Shown here piece after piece: positions 7,254 to 14,968 of a DNA stretch of 63,359 bases. Every line of letters starts with the position of its first letter. Within the stretch, counting starts at the first letter, position 1. The translations under genes were made by a program, and so were the position numbers. The DNA is from Collinsella aerofaciens (GTDB lineage Bacteria > Actinomycetota > Coriobacteriia > Coriobacteriales > Coriobacteriaceae). The notes under the pieces are model-generated. The model was not told where the DNA came from. It saw only the letters and a program-made list of their open reading frames with translations, and did no database searches. The DNA lies in contig NZ_WQPL01000001.1 of assembly GCF_018785245.1 (NCBI RefSeq), forward strand, positions 1-63,359. The letters are read 5' to 3'.

Positions 7254-10058
7254 CTATAGCGAAACGGATCCGTTTTTCTTGATGCGGGCGAGTATGTTTT
7301 TGAGCTTGTTAAAGTCGAGCGGTTTGGACAGATGAGCGTTCATGCCGGCGTCGTGTGCCGCCTTGGCGTCCTCGGCAAAGGCATTGGCGGTGAGCGCGAT
7401 GATGGGGATATCGGCTGCATCGACCTTCTCGCTCAGACGAATCGCGCGGGTCGCCGCGTAACCATCCATTCCCGGCATCATAATGTCCATCAGGATCGCA
7501 TCGAAGCTGCCGGCGGGATGCGATAGGTACAGATCGACGACTTCGTTGCCGTTGGCGGCGCGGGTGACCACGACGCCCTCGGATTCTAGCAGCGCCTGGG
7601 CAATCTCGGCATTCAATTCGTTGTCTTCGGCGAGCAGTACGTTCATGTCGGCGAGCGAGCAGTCGAGCGCCCCCTCGACCGTATTCGCCCGCGCCTGGGG
7701 GTTCTTGTCGATATCGAGCGGAATCTCCACGTAGAACGAGGTGCCCGCATGGAGCTCGCTGGTGACTTCGATGGTGCCGCCCATCAGTTCAATAAGCGAC
7801 TTGACGATTGGCATGCCCATGCCGGTTCCTTGGAACTTGCTACGCGCATCGTTACCTTCTTGGGCAAACGGCTCATAGATATGCTTTAAAAACTTGGAAG
7901 TCATGCCAATGCCGGTATCCGAAACGCTAAAGCAAAAGAGCGCGCGCCCGTTATCGAGTGGCTTGGTCTTTGAGCTAAAGGTGACGGAGCCGCCGTGCTT
8001 GTTGTACTTAATGCTGTTGTCTAACAGGTTGATCATGATCTGTCGGATATGGGTGGGACTGCCGACCATGTATGGCCCCGTGGTGTATGGCAGACTATTG
8101 TCCTGCATGGTGATGCCGTTATCGGATGCGCGGAGCTTGCACAGAACCAGCGTATTGTCACAGAGCTCTTTGAGGTTAAAAGGCGCATGTTCCAGTGTTA
8201 TCTTGCGGTCTTCGATTTTGCCCATCTCGAGGATGTCGTTAATCAGCGAGAGCAGGTGATTGGCGGCAACACGAGCCTTGGCGCGGCTTTCGCGGGCGAC
8301 CTGGATATCGCCTTCCTTCAATTCCTCGATATCGATAAGGCCCAGGATGCCGTTGAGCGGCGTACGGATGTCGTGGCTCATGCGCGTGAGGAATGCCGTC
8401 TTAGCGGCGTTGGCGGCGTCGGCTTTTTCGCGCTCGGTTCGAGCGCGCACGAGCGCCCAGATGAGCAGGACGATGCTGACCGACAACATACCGATGAGGG
8501 TGGAGGCAACGGCGGTGCGGTTGCGATAAAGGAATTGAAGCGTGTTGGATTCCTGGGCCGTGTACGACGTAGAGGAGTAATTGCTTGCGGAGAGCGATTC
8601 TCCGGCATTGATGATGCCCTTGTTGATGATTCCCAGCAGCTCGGGCTTTCCGCGCGAAATCCAGCACGAGAGCTCGCAGGTGTCAGGGAGCTCGACCGTC
8701 TCGCAGTCCTCGAGATCATAACGATCGCCGAGGGTTTTTACGCGTGAACTGGGAGCGACGACGCAGCGCGCCGTTCCCCTCCTGAGGGCGTCGAACGCTT
8801 CATCGTCGGATCGGTATTCGGTCACGGTCGCTGTGGGGAACAGACTTTCAAGTACGTTTCGGTTGATAAACGATGATTTGGTACAGGCGATGTTCTGAAG
8901 ATCTTTGTTCAGGTTGCTTCCGCTGTGGATGGCGGTGAGGGATATGGTCCCCAACGATACCGACTGCACAACGCCTGATTGCTCGGCAAACCAGTAATCT
9001 CGGTATACCGGCAGCGCGACGTCTATGCTTCCCTTTGACAGGGCCTTTGACATCATCTTGTAGCTATCAAAGGCGACGGTTTTGACCGTAATGCCAAATT
9101 TATCGTGCAACGTCGTCGCAAGCGATGCGAGCGAGCCTTCCATTTTGCCGTCTTCGTCTTCGTTGCAGTAGGGGAGTTTGCCCGTAATGTAGCCGAGCGT
9201 GATGGTGTTGTCATTTGCTTTGAGCCAGGAACGTTCGGGGCCGTTGAGCGATGATGAACCGCTGTTTTGGGCCGAGTAGTTAGATTTGACTTCGTCGATA
9301 TAGCGTGGGTTGACGCGGGCGATTGCCGACATGGCGGCATTGATGTCGTCCATCAGGTCGGGGCGGCTTTTGGGGACGGCAAAATAGTAGTCGCTCGAAC
9401 CAATGTAGAACATGGGGGAGGCGCTGGGCGACGAGGTCGTGTCGTTCATGATGATGGCATCGACCTCGTTGTTTGTGAGCGCGTCAAAGAGGGCACTGCC
9501 AGTGTCGATTTCTTTATAGGTGCAGGTAATGCCTTCGTTGGCGAGCCACTGCTGGCCAACGAAGGTTTGCATGACGCCGGAGTTGCAACCGATAGTGAGA
9601 CCCTGGAGCGCTTGGGGGTCACCCTTGGCCAGATCGTCGCGATCGGGCTTGGCGTAGATGTAGTAGCGCTCGGTGCCCTCGGGGTTCGAGGAAAAGAGCA
9701 GCTTTTGGGCGCGTTCCTCGGAGTAGGAGATGTTGGGCATGAGGTCGATCTCGCCTGCCTCGAGCATGTCCATAAGCTCGGTGAAGGTGCCGGAGACGTA
9801 TTCGTACCGCCAGCCGGGCGTGTAGTACGACAGGGTCTGGAGGTACTCGTAACCCCATCCCGAGAGACGCTCGCCGGGGGTGCCGTTCTGGAAGCCCTCG
9901 TTGTTGACGAGCCAGCCGACGCGGACCGTCTTGACTGGCTGACTAGAGTCATCGGCAAAAGCCTGGACAGGCGCGATGGAACTCAGTGCGGCAAGCGCGG
10001 CAAACACAATGGCCAGGGCGCGACATATAACTGAACGAAGGACAGTGGCAGCTCTCAC
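7254..10058 (-). CDS. Hybrid histidine kinase with two fused solute-binding domains (EvgS/BvgS-like)
   Basis: A protein of about 934 residues. After a signal sequence (VFAALAALSSIAPVQAFA) come two tandem SBP_bac_3 domains, the first starting TVRVGWLVNNEGF and the second ITLGYITGKLPYC. A single TM helix follows (LIGMLSVSIVLLIWALV), then HisKA with MSHDIRTPLNG (His near 562), HATPase_c (NSIKYNKHGG, DTGIGMTS, GTGMGMPIV), and a receiver (AEDNELN, LMDIMMPGMDG). HPt is absent, unlike EvgS. A GTG start at 10058 is preferred because AGGA lies 6 bases upstream and a possible -10 (TATCCT) lies at 10094-10099; an ATG at 10091 is the alternative. Confidence 0.87.
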   Translation of the reverse strand: MRAATVLRSVICRALAIVFAALAALSSIAPVQAFADDSSQPVKTVRVGWLVNNEGFQNGTPGERLSGWGYEYLQTLSYYTPGWRYEYVSGTFTELMDMLEAGEIDLMPNISYSEERAQKLLFSSNPEGTERYYIYAKPDRDDLAKGDPQALQGLTIGCNSGVMQTFVGQQWLANEGITCTYKEIDTGSALFDALTNNEVDAIIMNDTTSSPSASPMFYIGSSDYYFAVPKSRPDLMDDINAAMSAIARVNPRYIDEVKSNYSAQNSGSSSLNGPERSWLKANDNTITLGYITGKLPYCNEDEDGKMEGSLASLATTLHDKFGITVKTVAFDSYKMMSKALSKGSIDVALPVYRDYWFAEQSGVVQSVSLGTISLTAIHSGSNLNKDLQNIACTKSSFINRNVLESLFPTATVTEYRSDDEAFDALRRGTARCVVAPSSRVKTLGDRYDLEDCETVELPDTCELSCWISRGKPELLGIINKGIINAGESLSASNYSSTSYTAQESNTLQFLYRNRTAVASTLIGMLSVSIVLLIWALVRARTEREKADAANAAKTAFLTRMSHDIRTPLNGILGLIDIEELKEGDIQVARESRAKARVAANHLLSLINDILEMGKIEDRKITLEHAPFNLKELCDNTLVLCKLRASDNGITMQDNSLPYTTGPYMVGSPTHIRQIMINLLDNSIKYNKHGGSVTFSSKTKPLDNGRALFCFSVSDTGIGMTSKFLKHIYEPFAQEGNDARSKFQGTGMGMPIVKSLIELMGGTIEVTSELHAGTSFYVEIPLDIDKNPQARANTVEGALDCSLADMNVLLAEDNELNAEIAQALLESEGVVVTRAANGNEVVDLYLSHPAGSFDAILMDIMMPGMDGYAATRAIRLSEKVDAADIPIIALTANAFAEDAKAAHDAGMNAHLSKPLDFNKLKNILARIKKNGSVSL

Positions 10059-10145
10059 ATGCAATCCTAACGAATCGAGACAATACCGCATAAGGATACC
10101 AGCTCAGCCTGCCCAGTCGGCAGCTGTACCGCTAAACGCTCCCGC

Positions 10146-10203
10146 CCGGCAGTTGGGGACAGTCCCTTTCTGCCGGCACAAAAGGAACGTCCCTAGCTGC
10201 CGG
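10146..10203. repeat. GGGAC-core palindrome, CCGGCAG/CTGCCGG arms
   Basis: Three arms are visible: CCGGCAG at 10146, and CTGCCGG at 10170 and 10197. Between them lie GGGGACAGTCCC and AAAGGAACGTCCC. The same composite, in opposite orientation, occurs at about 22421-22461. It lies in the divergent region between the second kinase and the K+ channel. Confidence 0.7.
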
Positions 10204-10256
10204 TTGTGGGACAATACCGAGCGAACGTGATTGGGCGTCTGGGAAAAGGGGTCGCG

Positions 10257-10682
10257 ATGAACAGGTTGAGGACGCTTGCCGACGTACTGCGACAGGCTGG
10301 CTTTGCACGCATCACGGGTCTGTTTCTTATCTTTTACCTGCTGTGCTCGACGGCTGTCTGGCTGTCCGAGCCCACGACCCTCACGTTTGGCGATGGTCTC
10401 TGGTTTAGCTTTGAGACGGTCTCGACGATCGGCTTTGGTGACATTCCGGCCGAGACACCGGTTGCCCGCGCCATTACCGTCATTCTGAGCGTCATCAGCA
10501 TCTTCTACATCGCCATGCTCACGGGCGTGGCGGTGAACTACTGCAATACGCTTATCAAGATGCGCCAAAAGGACACCATGGCGCGCTTTATGGATGATCT
10601 GGAGCATTTGGAAGAGCTCGATCGCGACCAGCTCGCCGATCTGTCGCGCCGTGTGCGCGAGTATCGTCGACGCCAGCGCTAA
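10257..10682 (+). CDS. Small two-TM potassium channel
   Basis: A 141-residue protein with the minimal pore fold. TM1 is GLFLIFYLLCSTAVWL, then the pore helix (GLWFSFETVS), then the selectivity filter TIGFGD at residues 57-62. TM2 (AITVILSVISIFYIAMLTGVAV) is followed by a charged cytoplasmic coiled tail (MARFMDDLEHLEELDRDQLA). It resembles KcsA-like Ion_trans_2 channels but has no RCK/TrkA domain. AAAAGGGG lies before the ATG. An ACAATA box just after the upstream palindrome is a plausible -10. It is close to the LOG gene (36 bp) and may share its transcript. Confidence 0.85.
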   Translation: MNRLRTLADVLRQAGFARITGLFLIFYLLCSTAVWLSEPTTLTFGDGLWFSFETVSTIGFGDIPAETPVARAITVILSVISIFYIAMLTGVAVNYCNTLIKMRQKDTMARFMDDLEHLEELDRDQLADLSRRVREYRRRQR

Positions 10683-10718
10683 GACGAACGTCGTGCGCCA
10701 CAACAAGGGGGACCAAAC

Positions 10719-11252
10719 ATGAACATCACCGTCTACCTGGGCGCGAGCGTCGGCAACGACCCGGCGTTTCTGCCTGCGGTGCAAGAACTGGGCAACTGGA
10801 TTGGCTCCAACGGACACGCGCTGGTATACGGCGGGTCCAAATCGGGCCTGATGGGTGCGCTCGCCGATAGCGTACTTGATGCTGGTGGTCATGTGACGGG
10901 CGTGGAGCCGAGCTTTTTTATCGAGGCCGAGTTTCAACATGACGGTATCGACGATCTCATCGTGACGAGTGATATGGCGGAGCGCAAGGCCAAGATGATC
11001 GAGCTCGGCGATGCGTTCATTGCCTTTCCCGGTGGCACGGGCACGCTCGAGGAGATTGCCGAGGTCATGTCCGCGGTGTCGTTGGGGCACCTGAGTGCTC
11101 CGTGCATCCTGTATAACCTGGACGGTTACTACAACGACCTCAAGGCGCTGCTCGGGCACATGATCGATAAGGGTTTATCGAGCCCGCAGCGCCAGCACGG
11201 CATCTACTTTGCCGACGATTTGCGCGAGATTGCCTCGATTATCAACGGATAA
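10719..11252 (+). CDS. LOG-family protein (cytokinin riboside 5'-monophosphate phosphoribohydrolase-like)
   Basis: A 177-residue Rossmann protein of the TIGR00730/LOG family. It shows the start MNITVYLGASVGN, VYGGSKSGLMGALADS, and the signature PGGTGTLEE with the catalytic Glu and phosphate-binding loop. The upstream metal/phosphate-binding ERKAKM segment is present. Bacterial members split nucleoside 5'-monophosphates (AMP and others) into base and ribose-5-phosphate. AAGGGGG lies before the ATG. It follows the potassium channel closely; no functional link is evident. Confidence 0.87.
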   Translation: MNITVYLGASVGNDPAFLPAVQELGNWIGSNGHALVYGGSKSGLMGALADSVLDAGGHVTGVEPSFFIEAEFQHDGIDDLIVTSDMAERKAKMIELGDAFIAFPGGTGTLEEIAEVMSAVSLGHLSAPCILYNLDGYYNDLKALLGHMIDKGLSSPQRQHGIYFADDLREIASIING

Positions 11253-11332
11253 GCCTTGAGCCTGCCCTACTATGGCTCCCAATGGTGCCGTTTGCGGCGC
11301 AGACGGTTGGCTTGTCTGGGCCACACTCGCTC

Positions 11333-11338
11333 TACAAT
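11333..11338 (+). promoter_or_regulatory. Candidate -10 box (TACAAT) of the ClC gene
   Basis: TACAAT is preceded by TTGTCT at 11312-11317, with a 15-base spacer (short but possible). The ATG at 11378 has GGGAGGACCCG as its ribosome binding site. Confidence 0.45.
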
Positions 11339-11377
11339 AAAACGTATCTATGTCGACTTTGACCGCGGGAGGACCCG

Positions 11378-12682
11378 ATGGATAACCTTGCCAAACCCAC
11401 GAACCGAGCGCTGTTTTTGGTCAGCGTTGCCGTGACCGGTGCACTCGCGGGTGCCGCAGTCTGGCTGTTCTTTTTTGCGATGGAGCACGGTATCGACTAT
11501 CTATGGACCGAGATTCCGCACGCGCTGGGCGTCGCTTCGCCCGAGCTTGCCAGCGGCCCGTTTGGCTTTCTGCCGTACCCGTTTTTTGTCTGCCTGCTGG
11601 GCGGCTTGGTGATTGGCCTGTACGAAAAGATGACGGGCACCAAGACCGATGACCTCAACCAGGTGATGGCTAAGGTTAAGCAAGACGGGCGCTACCCGTA
11701 CGACAACCTGGGCAAGCTTTCGCTCGCGGCATTGCTGCCGCTGCTGTTTGGCGGAAGCATTGGACCGGAGGCCGGCCTGACCGGCGTTATCGCCGGTCTG
11801 TGCAGCTGGGTCGGCGACCGCATGCGTCGCTTTGGCGCCGAGTTTAGGGAGCTCACGTTGCTGGGCACCCAGGCTGCCCTGACGGCGCTCTTTACCGCGC
11901 CCGTCTTTGGCTTTGTGGCGCCGCTTGTCGGTAGCACCGACGGCCAGGGTGAAGACGCCGACGATGAGTCCGCGTCCGGCGAGATCACCATCAAGCTGCC
12001 CAAGGCGCAAAAGACGGTGGTCTACGGTATTGCGATTGCCGGCGGTCTGGGCACCTACCTGCTGCTTGGACAGCTTGTGGGCGGCGGCATGGGCATGCCC
12101 AGGTTCGAGTCCGCCGAGGTGGGCAACCTAGAGCTTACCTGGCTCGTCCCTCTGTCGTTGATCGGCACCGTCTGCGGCTGGCTGTACTTTGTCTCTGAGC
12201 ATGCAAGCGAGGCACTGTCCCATGCAATAGGGGAGCGTCCTGTCGTCAAGGCCATGCTGGCCGGTCTGGCACTCGCCATCTGTGGCACGGTCCTGCCCTA
12301 TACCATGTTTGCCGGCGAGACCCAGGCCGACGTGCTCATGGAAACCTATCTGACCATTCCCGCTGGCGTGCTTATCGCGACCGGTCTTGTTAAGGCCATG
12401 CTGACGCCCGCCCTCATCAACCTTGGTTGGCGCGGCGGTCACTTCTTCCCGGTTATCTTCTCGGGCGTAAGCCTGGGCTATGGCCTTGCCATCCTCACCG
12501 GCGCAGATCCGGTCTTTTGCGTCGCCGTCTGCACGGCATCGACGATGGGTGCGGTCATGCGTCAGCCGGTCATGGTCGTGGGCCTGCTGCTCATGTGCTT
12601 CCCCCTCAAGGGTATCGTCTGCATGATCATCGCGGCCGTCATCGCCGCCGGCATTCCACTGCCCAAGCCGCTGCGCAAGTAG
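11378..12682 (+). CDS. ClC-family chloride channel or H+/anion antiporter
   Basis: A 434-residue polytopic membrane protein with about ten TM segments. The first selectivity region reads GGSIGPEAGL (the ClC GxExP-type loop, with the gating Glu in GPEAG). A later half contains GWRGGHFFPVIFSG, a second anion-pore signature. An unusual acidic loop (GQGEDADDESASGE, about residues 190-203) sits between the two halves. It may move chloride or fluoride; the typical fluoride-exporter (CLC-F) sequence is not evident. It has its own promoter and stands alone. After it comes a weak palindrome and then a convergent ABC operon. Confidence 0.86.
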   Translation: MDNLAKPTNRALFLVSVAVTGALAGAAVWLFFFAMEHGIDYLWTEIPHALGVASPELASGPFGFLPYPFFVCLLGGLVIGLYEKMTGTKTDDLNQVMAKVKQDGRYPYDNLGKLSLAALLPLLFGGSIGPEAGLTGVIAGLCSWVGDRMRRFGAEFRELTLLGTQAALTALFTAPVFGFVAPLVGSTDGQGEDADDESASGEITIKLPKAQKTVVYGIAIAGGLGTYLLLGQLVGGGMGMPRFESAEVGNLELTWLVPLSLIGTVCGWLYFVSEHASEALSHAIGERPVVKAMLAGLALAICGTVLPYTMFAGETQADVLMETYLTIPAGVLIATGLVKAMLTPALINLGWRGGHFFPVIFSGVSLGYGLAILTGADPVFCVAVCTASTMGAVMRQPVMVVGLLLMCFPLKGIVCMIIAAVIAAGIPLPKPLRK

Positions 12683-12686
12683 TACA

Positions 12687-12718
12687 GTGGCGCACGCCGG
12701 GGACATGCCCTTTGCCAC
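12687..12718. repeat. Degenerate GGGAC-core palindrome
   Basis: Short GTGGC/GCCAC arms enclose CCGGGGACATGCCC. It has the same core and position (between genes) as the better palindromes in the window, but the stem is poor, so this may be a decayed copy. Confidence 0.35.
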
Positions 12719-12772
12719 GGATTTGCGGGGAGGGGGGGCGATCGCGTCCTTCGCGGATTGAGACTCGTGTGG

Positions 12773-13471
12773 CTACAGATCGCGTACTCGATAAACCTTG
12801 GTGCTGACGGTGCAGCTGATTGCGCATAGTGCGAGCGCCAGTACGGCAATTCCTGCACACAGACAGCCAAGGACGGCAGGATCGGGATTCGCTCCGGCAA
12901 TCGACATGAGCCAGTTGCTGATGGGGTTGGAGGAGCTCAACGTGGCAATGGCAAGGCACCAGAGCAGGGCAAACAGGCCAACGGATAGGCGCAGTGCCTC
13001 CATGTGTCCAAATCGGAAGAACAGCGGCTGTGCCAAGAACACCATCATGAGGGAGATGAGCATCGATGCTGTCGAGGCAATTGCGATCTCAAAGATGGTT
13101 TGTCCTGTCGAGGCCACGCCCATGCTGTTGAAGAACGGAAGGGCGATGATGTTCAAAAGCACGGCGGCGCAGGCCATGATGGCCGAGAAGACAACGATGC
13201 ACAGGTAGCGTGCGCAAATAATGTCTTTGCGCGTGAGAGGCAGCGTTGCCCGATAACGCTCCCATCCGTTTTGATTGTCGAAGCCGGCCAGCGAGCTCAT
13301 GACCATGATGGGCGACATGGCGCTGACCGCGCAGGCGCCGGCGCTCATGCCGGAATCGCCATCCGACGCGTTGGCAAGGGTTAGCACGACGAAGATGAAC
13401 AGGCCGACGCCCGCGATGCTCGGGGTGAGCGTGCGAACGATGGCGAGCTCGGACATAAAGGCGCGTTTCAT
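12773..13471 (-). CDS. ABC-2 type transporter permease
   Basis: A 232-residue membrane protein with about six hydrophobic segments, such as GVGLFIFVVLTLANA, MACAAVLLNIIALPFF and LGCLCAGIAVLALALCAI. Its start overlaps the stop of the ATPase gene by 4 bases (ATGA), so the two are translationally coupled. The cytoplasmic segment LTRKDIICARYL resembles the coupling region of ABC-2 permeases. With the GntR gene upstream this forms a YtrA-type operon, a class often induced by cell-wall-active peptides or antibiotics. The substrate is unknown. Confidence 0.82.
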   Translation of the reverse strand: MKRAFMSELAIVRTLTPSIAGVGLFIFVVLTLANASDGDSGMSAGACAVSAMSPIMVMSSLAGFDNQNGWERYRATLPLTRKDIICARYLCIVVFSAIMACAAVLLNIIALPFFNSMGVASTGQTIFEIAIASTASMLISLMMVFLAQPLFFRFGHMEALRLSVGLFALLWCLAIATLSSSNPISNWLMSIAGANPDPAVLGCLCAGIAVLALALCAISCTVSTKVYRVRDL

Positions 13472-14349
13472 TTCGAAGCCCCTTTCAGCATGAGGCGCAG
13501 ATAGTCATCAATGGTTGCCCGATCGCAGGGAATCTCGGGAAAGGCCTCGAGCGTTTCGCGACGGTTGGGCACGAGCACGTCCACGCTATAGGCGTGGCGG
13601 ACGGCACGGGCGCCTTCGACGCAAGCCATAAGCTCGGCGGCCTGCGCTTGGGTGCAGTGGGCGATGCCGGCGCGGTCGGTAATGTCCTCGCGCGGCAGGT
13701 CAAACACAATCGAGCCGTTATCGATGCAGATGACGCGATCAGCGGTGCGATCGAGGTCAGACGTAATGTGGCTCGAGAGCAGCACGCTGTGCTGGCCGTC
13801 GGCGACAAAGGCAAGCAGCTCATCAAGCAGTTCCTCGCGTGCCATGGGATCGAGGCCCGCGGTGGCTTCGTCCAAAACGAGCAGCTTGGCATTGTGGCTG
13901 AGTGCGCAGGCAAGCTGCAGTTTCATGCCCATGCCGCGGGAGAGATCCTTGACCTTTGTCTTGGGATCGAGGCCAAATCGGTTGATGAATCCCGCGAACG
14001 TTTCGCGGTCCCACGTGGGGTACGCCGGTCCTACGAGCGACTCGATCTGGCCCACCTTGAGCGTGGAGGGGAAGGGGCACGTGTCCAGGACAAGACCGAC
14101 GCGGGAGCGTAGATGGCGTTGCGACTCATCGGGCGCGTCGGCGCCACAACGTTGCCCAAACAGGTTCACTTCGCCGGCATCGAGCTTTATAAGCCCGAGC
14201 GCGGCTCGAATCGTCGTGGTTTTGCCGGCACCGTTGGCACCAACAAAGCCGACGATCTGGCCGGGCTCCACGGCAAGCGTGACGTCGCGCAGCGAAAAGC
14301 GGTCGCTTACAGTGCGTGAGATGCCTTTGAGTTCTAGCAAGTTTTGCAT
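13468..14349 (-). CDS. ABC transporter ATP-binding protein
   Basis: A 293-residue ATPase. Walker A is GANGAGKTTT, the signature is LSRGMGMKLQLACAL (degenerate for LSGG), and Walker B is LLVLDEATAGLD, followed by an H-loop (LLSSHITSD). The C-terminal 60 residues form the extension typical of CcmA/YtrB-like exporters. It pairs with the permease gene that overlaps its end. AGAAAGGC precedes the ATG. Upstream is the GntR regulator, 23 bp away. Antibiotic or peptide export is an inference from operon type. Confidence 0.88.
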   Translation of the reverse strand: MQNLLELKGISRTVSDRFSLRDVTLAVEPGQIVGFVGANGAGKTTTIRAALGLIKLDAGEVNLFGQRCGADAPDESQRHLRSRVGLVLDTCPFPSTLKVGQIESLVGPAYPTWDRETFAGFINRFGLDPKTKVKDLSRGMGMKLQLACALSHNAKLLVLDEATAGLDPMAREELLDELLAFVADGQHSVLLSSHITSDLDRTADRVICIDNGSIVFDLPREDITDRAGIAHCTQAQAAELMACVEGARAVRHAYSVDVLVPNRRETLEAFPEIPCDRATIDDYLRLMLKGASK

Positions 14350-14372
14350 GGTATAGCCTTTCTTGCAGATGG

Positions 14373-14753
14373 CTACTGCATGGTTTCGGGGGCCACCAGG
14401 TCGAGCATCTCGTGCAGTTTGTCGCGCGTGACGCCCAGGGTTTCGGCTTGGCTCGCCGCTTTCGCAAGCAGCTCTTCGATATGGCAGAGCTGGTTTTCGC
14501 GCAAAAGCTCCTGGTTGCCCTCGGCGACAAAACAGCCCTTGCCCTGCACGGTGCAGATAAACCCGAGCTGCTCCAGGTCGGCGTAGGCGCGCTTGGTGGT
14601 GATGACGCTCACGCCAAGATCGCTCGCGAGTGCACGGATGCTGGGGAGTTTGGCTCCCGCAACAAGCGTGCCCGAAAGAATCTGAGCTTTGACCTGCGAG
14701 GCTATCTGCTCGTAGATGGGCTTATCGCTCGAATTGGATAGGATGATGTCCAC
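14373..14753 (-). CDS. GntR-family regulator, YtrA subfamily
   Basis: A 126-residue protein with an N-terminal winged helix (PIYEQIASQVKAQILSG, LPSIRALASDLGVSVITTKRAY) and only a short helical C-terminal tail. This size is typical of YtrA regulators, which control an adjacent ABC transporter. The start is GTG, with AAGGAG 5 bases upstream. It is the first gene of an operon with the ATPase and permease. A 9-bp inverted repeat in its promoter region is the likely operator, giving autorepression relieved by an unknown signal. Confidence 0.87.
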   Translation of the reverse strand: MDIILSNSSDKPIYEQIASQVKAQILSGTLVAGAKLPSIRALASDLGVSVITTKRAYADLEQLGFICTVQGKGCFVAEGNQELLRENQLCHIEELLAKAASQAETLGVTRDKLHEMLDLVAPETMQ

Positions 14754-14780
14754 AGCGGCTCCTTAGCTGTTGGGCTACAC

Positions 14781-14814
14781 GTGTATATAACCGGTAAGCA
14801 CAGTATATATACAC
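14781..14814 (-). promoter_or_regulatory. Inverted-repeat operator/promoter of the GntR-ABC operon
   Basis: GTGTATATA at 14781-14789 and TATATACAC at 14806-14814 are perfect inverted repeats with a 16-base spacer, in an AT-rich stretch that also supplies TATACT- and TTATAT-like -10 boxes for the minus strand. The position just upstream of a YtrA-type regulator makes it a likely binding site. Confidence 0.6.
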
Positions 14815-14915
14815 TATGTACAGTTATGCAAGAGGCAAATACGGATTGGGCCGGCTGCCTAGGCCCCAACTGATGAATTTGTCCTGATAGGCGCCTTAGA
14901 GCGGGATTTCGCGGC

Positions 14916-14921
14916 TACAAT
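14916..14921 (+). promoter_or_regulatory. Candidate -10 box (TACAAT) of prfC
   Basis: TACAAT lies 48 bases before the prfC ATG at 14969. A second AT-rich site (TTACAACG) is at about 14929. The -35 box is not clear. Confidence 0.4.
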
Positions 14922-14968
14922 AGTGCGGTTACAACGACGTAATGCACTCAATGCAAGAAAGGATCCGC

